Below are positions 32,898-41,868 of a stretch of 64,000 nt of DNA, one piece after another (the stretch's first letter is position 1; each line of letters opens with the position of its first letter). Below the pieces are notes generated by a model. The model made no database searches and had not been told where the DNA came from. It saw nothing but the letters and a program-made list of their open reading frames with translations. The DNA lies in contig DASPLX010000036.1 of NCBI GenBank assembly GCA_035627375.1, positions 62,001-126,000 of the forward strand, given 5' to 3'. The translations under genes and the position numbers were made by a program. The DNA is from DASPLX01 sp035627375. Lineage in GTDB: Bacteria; Pseudomonadota; Gammaproteobacteria; Burkholderiales; Burkholderiaceae_D.

Positions 32898-33322
32898 AGG
32901 AGCGCGTCGACGGGCGGCTTGATATCGTCTCTCGGATCGGCGAGGAGTTCACGTAAGCGTCGTTCACCGATCGCACAACCGATCGCGGCATCGGCGCGCG
33001 GATGCAAGGGGGAGAAAAGCTCCCTCTTCCACCATGTAATGTTCCTCTCCTGGCTTGATGATGCGTGCAAATATGCCGACGTATCGTGGTGCCCGTTCAA
33101 GCGATTCATAAGAACAATTCGCTGCGGCCGCGTTGTCTTGATTGGTTATCGGAAATTGACTATCCGATATATCCCGCTTGCGCATAATCAACCCTTTTCA
33201 AAGCCATCTCCCTATTATTTTCTTTCACTCAACGGAAGTCTCCACCTGTCGTTAGGCGGGCGAAAATTGGGTGTCGTGCTGCAAATGATCGTCAAATACC
33301 AACAAATAAATTAAGGAAAAAG
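32898..33322. other. 425-bp gap with possible decayed gene
   Basis: On the minus strand, two overlapping frames (about 32891-33109 and 32964-33191) together look like one shifted coding region. One reads KPGEEHYMVEEGAFLPL, the other LHPRADAAIGCAIGERRLRE and LLADPRDDI. The mix is reminiscent of a hemerythrin-like tail, but neither frame is complete and there is no convincing start. The rest, near 33150-33322, is A/T-rich and probably the promoter of the repeat-protein gene. Confidence 0.3.
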
Positions 33323-33958
33323 ATGAAGTCAATTCTGTCGAAGAAAATTCTGGCATCTGTCATCGTTGCCTCGTCCTTGTCGCTGCCTGCGATCGGCCAG
33401 GCAGCCGGCAACACTTGTGTCTATGTGCTTGGAAATGTCTCCGGTTATTCGGTGACGACACCGGCGTTAATGGTCGTCGTACCGGAAACCATCGTCAATC
33501 TCGGCCCCTTGCGCGTACAGGTCGATCCGACCTATCAGAATGTCGTCGGCTATCATGTCGCCACGCCAGAGCTCGATGCCGCCGCTCCAGGCCAGTCATT
33601 GTATGTGCCCGGGCTGCAGCGGACGATCCCTTCCTATTCGGCCACGATTCACGATGTGAACATCGCCCATAAAACCTGCGTTTCCTTCGGCGTGACCACG
33701 CCTGCGGTTCCCGTGCATGTTCCGGCATCCGCACTGGCCGTCCCGGGCGCCGTGGTCGAGACGCCTGAAATCACCTTGAACGCGCTTGGCGTATCCAAGA
33801 CTGTGCGTGGAAAAGTCATCACCGTCGCAGGACAGACCATTGTCGTCCCGGGACTCGACGCCGTCGTGCCTTCGGTAACGGCGAATACGCCTGACAAAAC
33901 AATTGCTGTCTATTTCAATCAGCGGGTTTACCCGGCAAAGGTCATGAATCTGCCGTAA
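33323..33958 (+). CDS. Secreted protein built of valine/proline-rich repeats, unknown family
   Basis: I do not recognise a family. The 211-aa protein has a signal peptide (about 1-28, ending GQAAG). The mature chain is made of loose repeats in which a V-x-T-P turn is followed by short Val-rich strands and VPG or VPE: SVTTPALMVVVPETIV, HVATPELDAAAPGQSLYVPG, GVTTPAVPVHVPASALAVPG, VETPEITLNALG, then TIVVPGLDAVVPSVTANTP. The two cysteines (about 32 and 119) head the two halves, NTCVYVLG and KTCVSFG, suggesting an ancient duplication. A repetitive beta-solenoid-like surface or matrix protein is possible. AAGGAAAAAG precedes the ATG, and a hairpin follows the stop. Confidence 0.75.
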   Translation: MKSILSKKILASVIVASSLSLPAIGQAAGNTCVYVLGNVSGYSVTTPALMVVVPETIVNLGPLRVQVDPTYQNVVGYHVATPELDAAAPGQSLYVPGLQRTIPSYSATIHDVNIAHKTCVSFGVTTPAVPVHVPASALAVPGAVVETPEITLNALGVSKTVRGKVITVAGQTIVVPGLDAVVPSVTANTPDKTIAVYFNQRVYPAKVMNLP

Positions 33959-33971
33959 GCATCGCCGTCTT

Positions 33972-34000
33972 CCGCCTTCATCGCCTCGCGGTGAAGGCGG
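33972..34000 (+). terminator. Hairpin after the repeat-protein gene
   Basis: CCGCCTTCA (33972-33980) pairs perfectly with TGAAGGCGG (33992-34000) across an 11-nt loop, 14 bp after the stop. The following GACTCCTTGCTC is only a weak U-tract. Confidence 0.45.
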
Positions 34001-34200
34001 GACTCCTTGCTCGCCGCCAGCGCGGAGCCGCGTCCCTATTCGCCCGCACGCGCTGTTTCCACGGAAACGTCCGATGAAAAGATGCCGGTTTGGAATGTGA
34101 TGTCGTCGGCGACGCCGACGATACCGACGGCCTTCGTCGCCGGCCCGATTGTCGCGGGTATGCCACCGATCATTTCCGGTATCGACGGCTTGTTCAGCAC

Positions 34201-34632
34201 TTAGAGCGGCTTTCCGGCGCCGTGCGCGCGCAGCAGCGCATCCGCCCACGTCTTCGCTTCCGCGTATTCATAGAAAAAATTGTAGGCCACCACGCCCTCA
34301 TAGATGCGCGCATAGGCCGCTTCGATCAGATCGCGTCCTTCGACCGTCCTGTCGGCGACGACGATGTGCGCCAGGCAGTTCAGTTTTTCCTTGCTGTATC
34401 GCACGACGCGCGCCAAGGCCTCCATCGCGTCCGGCGGACAGATCATCGATCCTCGCACGATAACGATGCCGGCGTACGGCTGCAACGCGCCGAGTTGCTT
34501 GGCGGGCGGGTAGCACTCCCTGGCCCAGCGATCGACCAGCTCCTTGTTCCACGGACCGGTCACTTCCGTCACCAGGATCTGCCCGTCGATATAGATGTGG
34601 AATTCGCCATGCGGGCGGAAAAACTCAGACAT
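34201..34632 (-). CDS. Unrecognised cytoplasmic protein downstream of plsB
   Basis: This 143-aa protein lacks signal or membrane segments. It begins MSEFFRPHGEFHIYIDGQILVTEVTGPWNKELVDRW and continues with a strand-helix pattern (GIVIVRGSMICPPDAMEALARV, AHIVVADRTVEGRDLIEAAYARIYEG). This resembles the small alpha/beta STAS or SpoIIAA-like fold. I cannot name a family. It lies 51 bp downstream of plsB on the same strand, so it may share its transcript. Confidence 0.75.
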   Translation of the reverse strand: MSEFFRPHGEFHIYIDGQILVTEVTGPWNKELVDRWARECYPPAKQLGALQPYAGIVIVRGSMICPPDAMEALARVVRYSKEKLNCLAHIVVADRTVEGRDLIEAAYARIYEGVVAYNFFYEYAEAKTWADALLRAHGAGKPL

Positions 34633-34683
34633 GATCGATGGTTCCGTCGGAAGTCGAAGTCGCAGCGTCCATTCTCCGGGGCC

Positions 34684-37206
34684 TCATTGCGCGGCGGCGC
34701 TCGCCGTCTCGCCGGGCGCCGGTTCCTGCCGCGCCATGTGCAGGATCGTCTGCCTGACATCGGCCGGCAGCACATAGCGCGCTTCGCCCGACATTTTCTT
34801 GAGCGCTTCCCCGAAGTGCAGCTTGCCGTCGTCGCGCAGTTCCGCACGGCCGCTTTTCGTCAGCGTATCGATGAAGATGCGGAAAATTGCCTTGTCGAAG
34901 AATTCAGGCGCGTTGAATTCGCGCAGCAGCGACAAGCGCTGCGCCTGCAGATGGCAGAGCGCTTCGAGTTCCGCCGGCGTCATCACGCCCGAGCCGCGCT
35001 GGTTCAGCATTGCGAGCGTGATGAAGTAGCGGAGCAGCGTCGGCCGCAGGGCCTGGCCGAGCAGGGCCAGTTGCGCGTACTCTTCGCTGTTGACGTCGGG
35101 CGCCGCATAGGCGTCGCCGCGCTCGGCTTTCGTCAGCCAGCCGAGTTCGGCCAGGGCCGTCAGGTAGCGGTCGAGCGCAGCGTCCAGTTCGTCTTCGCCC
35201 CAGCGCAGGAACAGCTCCGCGCGCAGGAAGGGATAGACCGTTTGCGCAAGCCGCAGCAGTTGCATGCGGCTGATCGATACATTGCGCGACAGCAGGCAGG
35301 CGATCAGCGCCGGCAAGGCGTACAGATGCAGGATGTTGTTGCGCATGTAGGTCGACAGCACGGCGTCGTCCGGCGTGAAGTACAGCACGTCGCCGAGCGG
35401 ATGCGGTTGGCGTTGCACCAGCTTCAGACGTTCGCAGTAGGAGACGATCGCCGCGCCGTCGAGCGGTGTGATTTGCGAGCGTTCCGCGTACGGGGCGGCC
35501 AGCGCCAGCCGGCGGTAGCCGTCGAGCTGGCGCACCAGTTGCTGCGCATCGAGAGCGTGGCGGAAAGTCGCCAGCAGCACGAGGCTGATCAGCGCGACCG
35601 GATTGGCGACGGCCGCATCGTTGATGCCGTCGGCGATCTTCTGTTTCAGGCGATCGATACCCGTCACCAGCCAATCCGGGCGCGCATCGTCGGCCGGCGG
35701 CTCGTCGCGCCACGCGGAGTGGGTGTCGTTAAGCACGTCATCGAGCCGGATCGGTGCTCCGAAATTCACGTGCACTTTGCCGAAGTTCTTCTTCAGCTCG
35801 CGCACCGTCAGCAGCAGGTCCCACAGCGATTCCTTCTTCTTCGGCCGGCCCATCAGTTCGCCGATATAGGTGCGCCCTTCGAACAGTTTTTCGTAGCCGA
35901 AATACACCGGCAGGAAAACGATCGGCCGGGCCGCGCCGGGTCCCGATGCGTCGCGCAGATAGCTTTGCACCGTCATCGCCAGCATGCCGCCCATCGGCGC
36001 CAGCTGCCGGCCCGTGCGGCTGCGGCCGCCTTCGACGAAATATTCGATCGGATACCCCTTGGCGATCATCATGTGCAGGTATTCGTTGAACACTGCCGCG
36101 TAGAGCTTGTTGCCCTTGAACGAACGCCGCAGGAAAAAGGCGCCGCCGCGCCGCAGGATGCCGCCCACCAGCGGCAGGTTCAGATTCGCGCCGGCGGCGA
36201 CGTGCGGCACCATCAAGCCGTGGTGATAGACCACATAGGACAACAAGAGATAGTCGATGTGGCTGCGGTGGCACGGCACATAGATGATTTCGTGGTCGCG
36301 CGCGAGACCGGTCACCGTGTCGAGATTGGTCACTTCCACGCCGTTGTAGAGCTTGGTCCACAGCCAGGTCAGGAAGCGGTCGCCGATCAGGACGAGCGGG
36401 TAGGAATAGTCGGAAGCGATCTCGAGCGCATAGCGGCGCGCGGTCTTTTGCGCTTCGCGCAGCGCCGGCTCTCCGCCGCCCGCGGCCTGCGCCTCGGCGT
36501 CGATGGCGGCTTGCACGCGCGGCGCGCCGAGCAAGCCTTCGAGCTGTGTGCGGCGATGCGACAGGTCGGGGCCGATCGCGATTTCGCGCTGGCGGCGGAA
36601 ATGGACGCGCAGCACGCGCGCGATCTTGCGCAGCGTCAGCTCCTGGCTCAAGCCTTCGTCGGCGATCCTGCGCAGCGATAAGGGCTCGGAAAAGCGTACC
36701 AGCGTATTGCGGCCGTGCAGCAAAACCGTGAAGAAACGTTTGAATCCGCCGCGCCGCGACCAACCCTCGGCGAACAGCAGCTTCAGGATCGAGCTTTCCT
36801 TGTCGGGGGCGCGCCCCCAGAGAATGGAAACCGGCACGATTTGCACGTCGAACGCGGGATCGCTGCGCGCCGTCAGCACCAGGCGCCGCAACAGGTTCGA
36901 GTAAGTCGGAGTGCGCGCGCCGAACCAGGGGGACGGGCGCGACAGGAAAAAGAACGAGCGCGATTCCTGGGTCGTGCCGATGGCCAGCGGATTCAGCGCC
37001 GGCGGCAGGCCGGCGAGTTCGGTCTCGCGCGACAGCACGATCAGATTGGACAGGAAACGCCGGTGCAGCACGTAAACGACCGCTTTAGAAGGATCGAGCC
37101 CGAGCGCGACCGGGTCTTGGGGCAACACCTCCGTGCGTACCCACAGATAGAGCAGTTTACGAGCCGCATGGAAAAGCGGGCGGTCGAGGCCGAGAAACTG
37201 GAGCAT
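34684..37206 (-). CDS. plsB: Glycerol-3-phosphate 1-O-acyltransferase
   Basis: This 840-aa protein is full length for PlsB. The acyltransferase core contains the HX4D motif in CHRSHIDYLLLSYVVYHHG, then GAFFLRRSFKGNKLYAAVFNEY, PIEYFVEGGRSRTGR and a PVYFGYEKLFEGRTYIGEL block. It transfers an acyl group to sn-glycerol-3-phosphate, the first step of phospholipid synthesis, at the inner membrane. The N-terminal and C-terminal helical extensions of the gammaproteobacterial-type enzyme are present. The unknown gene 34201-34632 follows it. Confidence 0.96.
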   Translation of the reverse strand: MLQFLGLDRPLFHAARKLLYLWVRTEVLPQDPVALGLDPSKAVVYVLHRRFLSNLIVLSRETELAGLPPALNPLAIGTTQESRSFFFLSRPSPWFGARTPTYSNLLRRLVLTARSDPAFDVQIVPVSILWGRAPDKESSILKLLFAEGWSRRGGFKRFFTVLLHGRNTLVRFSEPLSLRRIADEGLSQELTLRKIARVLRVHFRRQREIAIGPDLSHRRTQLEGLLGAPRVQAAIDAEAQAAGGGEPALREAQKTARRYALEIASDYSYPLVLIGDRFLTWLWTKLYNGVEVTNLDTVTGLARDHEIIYVPCHRSHIDYLLLSYVVYHHGLMVPHVAAGANLNLPLVGGILRRGGAFFLRRSFKGNKLYAAVFNEYLHMMIAKGYPIEYFVEGGRSRTGRQLAPMGGMLAMTVQSYLRDASGPGAARPIVFLPVYFGYEKLFEGRTYIGELMGRPKKKESLWDLLLTVRELKKNFGKVHVNFGAPIRLDDVLNDTHSAWRDEPPADDARPDWLVTGIDRLKQKIADGINDAAVANPVALISLVLLATFRHALDAQQLVRQLDGYRRLALAAPYAERSQITPLDGAAIVSYCERLKLVQRQPHPLGDVLYFTPDDAVLSTYMRNNILHLYALPALIACLLSRNVSISRMQLLRLAQTVYPFLRAELFLRWGEDELDAALDRYLTALAELGWLTKAERGDAYAAPDVNSEEYAQLALLGQALRPTLLRYFITLAMLNQRGSGVMTPAELEALCHLQAQRLSLLREFNAPEFFDKAIFRIFIDTLTKSGRAELRDDGKLHFGEALKKMSGEARYVLPADVRQTILHMARQEPAPGETASAAAQ

Positions 37207-37447
37207 GCCGAATAGAAAAATCGAGATGGTTCATTCTAGTCGGTTTGCTCAACGGCAATCGTAAAAATACACTACATTACTCTTCCGTCGTGGACGGCCG
37301 AAGGTCCGGCGCGCGGCGTTTGCATGGCGCTCAATGTACGTTTTGGCAAGACGGTCTATACTCGGAACTCGTCCCGGCGGTTCGGGTGAGGCGTCCTCCC
37401 GCTCCCCGCCCCCTTGTCGTCTTCCTCCTCACATGAAAGAGCATGAC

Positions 37448-38266
37448 ATGGTCCAACGCACAATCACTTCCCTGTTTGCTTCCGGCGTCCGGCTGTTTGC
37501 CGCCGCGCTGCTGGCCGGAGCCGCCGCGCACGCCGCGGCCGCCGATCTGCTCGATACCGTCAAGGCGCGCGGCACGCTCAGGATCGCGGTGGAAGGCACT
37601 TACCCGCCGTTCAATTTCAAGGACAAGCAGACCAATGAATTGACCGGTTTCGATGTCGACGTGGCCAAGCTGATCGCCGCGAAGCTCGGCCTCAAACCGG
37701 AGTTCGTGACGACCGAATGGAGCGGCATCCTCGCCGGCCTGGCGGCCGGCAAGTACGACGTGATCGTGAACCAGGTCGGCGTCACGCCGCAACGCCAGCA
37801 GACGTTCGACTTTTCCGATCCGTATACGATTTCCAGCGCCCAGTTGATCGTCAACCGGAACGCCAAGCAGGCCTTCGCCAGTCTCGAGGACTTGAAGGGC
37901 CGGAAGCTCGGCGTCGGCCAGGGCAGCAATTACGAGCAGAAGGCGAAGCGCGTCTCCGGCATCGAGGTGCGCAGCTATCCCGGCGCGCCGGAATACCTGC
38001 AGGATCTCGCGGCCGGCCGCATCGACGCGGCGTTGAACGATAGCCTGATGGTGGCTTACCTCTTGAAGACGTCGCCGTTGCCGCTCAAGGCCGGCGCGCC
38101 GATCGGAGAGATCGAGAAAATGGCGATCCCGTTCGCGAAGGGGAATCCCAAGTTCAAGGCGGCGCTCAATCAAGCGCTCGCCGATGCGTTCAAGGACGGC
38201 AGCTTCAAGCAGGTTTCGCTGAAATGGTTCGGCCGCGACGTCAGCCAGCCGCCAAGCGCGCATTGA
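37448..38266 (+). CDS. Amino-acid ABC transporter substrate-binding protein
   Basis: This 272-aa periplasmic binding protein has a signal peptide (about 1-33, ending AHAAAAD). The family-3 solute-binding fold follows: LRIAVEGTYPPFNFKDKQTNELTGFDVDVAKLIAAKLGLKPEFV, then GILAGLAAGKYDVIVNQVGVTPQRQQTFDFSDPY and RKLGVGQGSNYEQKAKR. Such proteins bind polar amino acids or cystine. The ATG at 37448 is preferred (AAAGAG site), although another ATG lies 15 bp upstream. A terminator separates it from the permease gene, so the permease may be expressed at a lower level or from its own start. Confidence 0.94.
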   Translation: MVQRTITSLFASGVRLFAAALLAGAAAHAAAADLLDTVKARGTLRIAVEGTYPPFNFKDKQTNELTGFDVDVAKLIAAKLGLKPEFVTTEWSGILAGLAAGKYDVIVNQVGVTPQRQQTFDFSDPYTISSAQLIVNRNAKQAFASLEDLKGRKLGVGQGSNYEQKAKRVSGIEVRSYPGAPEYLQDLAAGRIDAALNDSLMVAYLLKTSPLPLKAGAPIGEIEKMAIPFAKGNPKFKAALNQALADAFKDGSFKQVSLKWFGRDVSQPPSAH

Positions 38267-38287
38267 CCCGGCGCGCGTTCCGCATCC

Positions 38288-38317
38288 CCGTCCCCGCACG
38301 CGTGCGGGGATTTTTTT
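38288..38317 (+). terminator. Strong terminator-like hairpin between binding protein and permease
   Basis: TCCCCGCA (38291-38298) pairs with TGCGGGGA (38303-38310) across CGCG, followed by seven T (38311-38317). Its position inside the presumed operon suggests partial termination, which commonly gives excess binding protein over permease. Confidence 0.88.
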
Positions 38318-38370
38318 GAAAACCCGAGCGCGGGCAGCGCGTTACCCTTGTTTCGATACATCGAGCCGCC

Positions 38371-39027
38371 ATGGAAATGACCGAACTGTTGCGCCTGGCC
38401 GCGCCCGTCATGCTGAAAGGCGCGGGCTATACGCTATTGTTTGCCGTCGCATCGATGCTGGGCGGCCTCTTGCTCGGTTTCGTGCTGGCGGTGGCGCGTA
38501 TCCTGCCCTGGAAGTTCCTGCAATGGCCGGCCGCGATTTACGTCAGCCTGATGCGCGGCACGCCGCTGCTGGTGCAGGTGTTCGTGATCTACTATGGCCT
38601 GCCGAGCGTCGGCATCGAATTCGAGCCGGTGACGGCCGGCATCCTGGCCTTGAGCCTGAACGCCGGCGCCTATCTGTCGGAAAGCCTGCGCGGCGCGCTG
38701 CTCGGCGTGGCGAAGGGACAGTGGGCAGCGAGCTACAGCCTGGGCATGACGTATTCGCAGACGCTGCGCCACGTCATCGCGCCGCAGGCCTTGCGCATCG
38801 CCGTGCCGTCGCTCAGCAACACCCTGATCAGCCTGATCAAGGATACGTCGCTGGTATCGGTCATCACGGTGACCGAGCTGATGCTGGCGACCAAGGAGGT
38901 GATCGCGATCACCTTCCGGCCTTTGCCGTTGTATATCGCCGCCGCGCTGGTCTACTGGGTGTTAAGCCTGTGTTTCGAGGCTGTCCAGCATCGCCTCGAA
39001 AGCCGGCTGCAGCGGGCGCATCATTGA
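38371..39027 (+). CDS. Amino-acid ABC transporter permease
   Basis: This 218-aa inner-membrane protein of the HisMQ/polar-amino-acid type has the usual start (LRLAAPVMLKGAGYTLLFAVASMLGGLLLGFVLAVARILPWK). The ATPase-contact EAA loop is in ESLRGALLGVAKGQWAASYSLGMTYSQTLRHVIAPQALR. About five helices are visible. It pairs with the upstream binding protein. No ATPase gene follows, so it must use an ATPase coded elsewhere. An SMR exporter follows 16 bp later. Confidence 0.95.
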   Translation: MEMTELLRLAAPVMLKGAGYTLLFAVASMLGGLLLGFVLAVARILPWKFLQWPAAIYVSLMRGTPLLVQVFVIYYGLPSVGIEFEPVTAGILALSLNAGAYLSESLRGALLGVAKGQWAASYSLGMTYSQTLRHVIAPQALRIAVPSLSNTLISLIKDTSLVSVITVTELMLATKEVIAITFRPLPLYIAAALVYWVLSLCFEAVQHRLESRLQRAHH

Positions 39028-39043
39028 TTCGAGGGAGAGAGAG

Positions 39044-39364
39044 ATGAGTTGGATCTACCTGATCGTCGCCAGCGTTTTCGAGATCGGCTGGCCGGTGGGC
39101 TTCAAGCTGTCGCAGACGCTTGCGCACCAGCGCGCGCTATGGATCGCCTTCGCGCTGGTCTGCATGGCCTTGAGCGGCTTCTTCCTGTGGCTGGCACAAC
39201 GCGACATACCGATCGGCACGGCGTACGCGGCATGGACCGGGATCGGCGCCGCCGGCACCTTCCTGGTTGGCATCTGGTTCTTCGGCGATGCCGCCTCGCT
39301 CGGGCGTTGGCTCGGCGCAGTCATGATCATCGGCGGAGTGATCACCTTGAAGCTGGCCAATTGA
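39044..39364 (+). CDS. SMR-family exporter (SugE/Gdx-like)
   Basis: This 106-aa protein has four membrane helices. The essential glutamate lies in the first helix (VASVFEIGWPVGFKLSQT, Glu13), and RDIPIGTAYAAWTGIGAAGTFLVGIWFFGDAASLGRWLG follows. It fits the SugE/guanidinium-exporter branch more than the EmrE branch because of the W-x-VGFK stretch, but the substrate is not certain. No guanidine riboswitch is obvious upstream. It lies just after the ABC permease gene and convergent to metE. Confidence 0.9.
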   Translation: MSWIYLIVASVFEIGWPVGFKLSQTLAHQRALWIAFALVCMALSGFFLWLAQRDIPIGTAYAAWTGIGAAGTFLVGIWFFGDAASLGRWLGAVMIIGGVITLKLAN

Positions 39365-39468
39365 CCGATGCCGACCGATATAAGCAATACGCATAAGGAT
39401 CGTCGAAAGTATTCGTTCTGTTATCCGCAACGCCTTGAATTCCGGCGGCCAGTGAGCGCGTGTCGCGA

Positions 39469-41769
39469 TCACGCGGCCAGCGCTCGATCGCCGGCGGCGC
39501 CCGCAGCTTCCCGCCGCAGCCGGCGCGCCGCTTCCACCATGCATGCCAGCGCCTCGCAAGTCTCGGCCCAGCCGCGCGTCTTGAGTCCGCAGTCCGGATT
39601 GACCCACAAGCGATCGTCCGGGATCACCTCCCTTGCCTTGCGCAGCAGCCGCGCCATCTCTTCGGCTTTCGGCACGCGCGGCGAATGGATATCGTAGACC
39701 CCCGGTCCGATGTCGTTCGGATAGGAGAATTTTCCGAAGCCTTCCAACAGTTCCATGTCGGAGCGCGAGGTTTCGATGGTGATGACGTCGGCATCCAGCG
39801 CGGCGATCCACGACAGGATGTCGTTGAATTCCGAATAGCACATGTGAGTGTGGATCTGGGTCTCGTCGGCCACGCCGGAAGAGGCGATCTTGAAGGCGCG
39901 CACCGCCCAGTCGAGATAACGCGGCCAGTCGCGCGCCTTCAGCGGCAAGCCTTCGCGGAAGGCAGGTTCGTCGATCTGGATCATGCCGATGCCGGCCTTC
40001 TCCAGGTCGCACACTTCGTCGCGCAAGGCGAGCGCGATCTGCAGGGCGGTGAGGTCGCGCGGCTGGTCGTCGCGCACGAACGACCATTGCAGCATCGTGA
40101 CCGGACCGGTCAGCATGCCTTTCATCGGCTTTTCGGTCAGGCCTTGCGCATAGCCGCTCCAGCTCACCGTCATCGGCTCCGGCCGGTAGACGTCGCCGTA
40201 GATCAGCGGCGGCTTGGCGCAGCGCGAGCCGTAGCTTTGCACCCAGCCGTTCGCCGTGAAGGCATAGCCCCATAGCTGTTCGCCGAAATACTCGACCATG
40301 TCGTTGCGCTCCGGCTCGCCGTGGACCAGCACGTCGAGGCCCAGCTCTTCCTGTTTCTGCACCATGTGCCGGATCTGCTGGCGCATCTGTTCGAGATAAT
40401 CGAGTTCGCCGATCTCCCCGCGCTTCCAGGCGGCGCGCGCGCGCCGGATATCGGCGGTCTGCGGGAAGGAACCGATGGTGGTGGTGGGGAACGCCGGCAG
40501 ATTCCATTTGGCGCGCTGCTTCGCGATGCGGGCGCCGAAATCCGCGGCGCGCCTGGCGTCGGCGTCGGTGACGGCGGCCAGGCGTTTTTGCACCAGCGGG
40601 TTATGGATGCGGCGCGATGCGCGGCGCGCATCGATGGCGGCGCGGGCGGCGTCGAATTGCGGGCGCGCGGCGTCGCGTCCGCCATGCAGCGCGCGCTTCA
40701 ACGCCGCGATTTCGTCGAGTTTCTGCACGGCGAACGCTAGCCAGTCCTTCAATTCGCCGTCGAGCTTGTGTTCTTGCGCCAGATCGACCGGCACGTGCAG
40801 CAGCGAGCAGCTGGCGCCGATCCACAGCCGATCGCTCAATGCCGAATGCAAGGGCGCGAGCAGCGCCAAGGCGCCGTCGAGGTCGGCGCGCCAGATGTTG
40901 CGGCCGTCGACGATGCCCGCCGACAGGACGCGGTCCCGCGGCCAGGTCCGCGCGAATTCCGCGAGTTGCGTCGCGCCGCGCACCAGGTCGAGATGCACGC
41001 CGGCGACCGGCAGCGCGCGCAGCAGCTCGGCATGCTCGCGCACGTCGTCGAAGTAGGTCGCTAGCAGGATCGGGGGCGCGGCGCCAGCCAGCTCGGCATA
41101 GGTGGGCTGGAATGCCGCCCGCCACTCCGCGCCGAGTTCGAGCGCGAGTATCGGTTCGTCGATCTGCACCCATTCGATGCCGATGGCGCGCAGGCGCTCG
41201 AGCACGTTGCGATAGGCCTGGACGGCGCGCGGCAGCAGGTCGAGCTTATGGGCGAGTCCGGACTTGATCTTGCCGAGGTGGAGCAGGGTGAGCGGGCCGA
41301 CCAGCGCCACCTTGACCCGGTGCCCGGCGGCGCGCGCTTCCGAGATTTCCTCGAACAGCCAGTCGACGCCGCGTTCGAAGCGCGTACCGGCGGTCCATTC
41401 CGGCACCAGGTAATGGTAGTTGGTATCGAACCACTTCGTCATTTCCATCGCGAAGCGGTCGCTGTCGCCGCGCGCCAGCGTGAAATACTCGGCCAGGCTC
41501 AGGCGCGCCGGATCGAAGCCGAAGCGCTCCGGCAGCGCGCCGAGCAGCGCCAGCGTGTTGAGAACGTGGTCATACCAGGCGAAATCGCCGACGGTCACGT
41601 AAGCCAAGCCGGCATCGGCTTGCAGTCGCCAATGCCGCGCCCGCAAGTCGCGGCCGGCGGCGCGCAGGGCAGCCTCGTCGATCTCGCCGCGCCAGAAGGC
41701 TTCGAGCGCGAATTTCAATTCACGTTGCGCGCCGATGCGCGGAAATCCCAGAACATGCGCCAATGCCAT
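39469..41769 (-). CDS. metE: Cobalamin-independent methionine synthase
   Basis: This 766-aa enzyme transfers a methyl group from methyltetrahydropteroyl-triglutamate to homocysteine. It has the N-terminal barrel start MALAHVLGFPRIGAQRELKFALEAFW and the C-terminal catalytic barrel with HTHMCYSEF and ETSRSDMELLEGF. PDCGLKTRGW near the end supplies the last zinc-binding cysteine, while His and Cys of HTHMCYS and a Glu supply the others. The conserved VLVHGEPERNDMVEYFGEQ is also there. The ATG at 41769 follows a GGAGAG site. It is divergent from metR, its usual activator. Confidence 0.97.
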   Translation of the reverse strand: MALAHVLGFPRIGAQRELKFALEAFWRGEIDEAALRAAGRDLRARHWRLQADAGLAYVTVGDFAWYDHVLNTLALLGALPERFGFDPARLSLAEYFTLARGDSDRFAMEMTKWFDTNYHYLVPEWTAGTRFERGVDWLFEEISEARAAGHRVKVALVGPLTLLHLGKIKSGLAHKLDLLPRAVQAYRNVLERLRAIGIEWVQIDEPILALELGAEWRAAFQPTYAELAGAAPPILLATYFDDVREHAELLRALPVAGVHLDLVRGATQLAEFARTWPRDRVLSAGIVDGRNIWRADLDGALALLAPLHSALSDRLWIGASCSLLHVPVDLAQEHKLDGELKDWLAFAVQKLDEIAALKRALHGGRDAARPQFDAARAAIDARRASRRIHNPLVQKRLAAVTDADARRAADFGARIAKQRAKWNLPAFPTTTIGSFPQTADIRRARAAWKRGEIGELDYLEQMRQQIRHMVQKQEELGLDVLVHGEPERNDMVEYFGEQLWGYAFTANGWVQSYGSRCAKPPLIYGDVYRPEPMTVSWSGYAQGLTEKPMKGMLTGPVTMLQWSFVRDDQPRDLTALQIALALRDEVCDLEKAGIGMIQIDEPAFREGLPLKARDWPRYLDWAVRAFKIASSGVADETQIHTHMCYSEFNDILSWIAALDADVITIETSRSDMELLEGFGKFSYPNDIGPGVYDIHSPRVPKAEEMARLLRKAREVIPDDRLWVNPDCGLKTRGWAETCEALACMVEAARRLRREAAGAAGDRALAA

Positions 41770-41853
41770 GATGCTCTCCATTGATGTTGATCGAGCTTGT
41801 CATGGTCGCTGAAGCCGATTTATGATTCAAACGATATATTTTAAGAATCATCT

Positions 41854-41866
41854 TGAATTTCTCTCA
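41854..41866. promoter_or_regulatory. Candidate MetR site between metE and metR
   Basis: TGAATTTCTCTCA matches the MetR consensus TGAA-N5-TTCA at seven of eight specified bases. It lies in the 99-bp divergent region, directly before the metR start codon. A second, wider-spaced TGAA/TTCA pair is seen near 41811-41829. Confidence 0.35.
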
Positions 41867-41868
41867 TA

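Noticed and set aside
34007..34204. 65-codon plus-strand frame after the repeat-protein gene
   Set aside because: There is no start signal, and a hairpin and stop codons separate it from the gene. The similar P/A/V composition is mentioned only as a hint of a former extension.
34090..36681. 863-codon open frame on the plus strand opposite plsB
   Set aside because: It is an antisense shadow of a high-G+C gene. Its composition is Arg/Gln/His/Asp-rich with no domain, and the minus strand holds a full PlsB.
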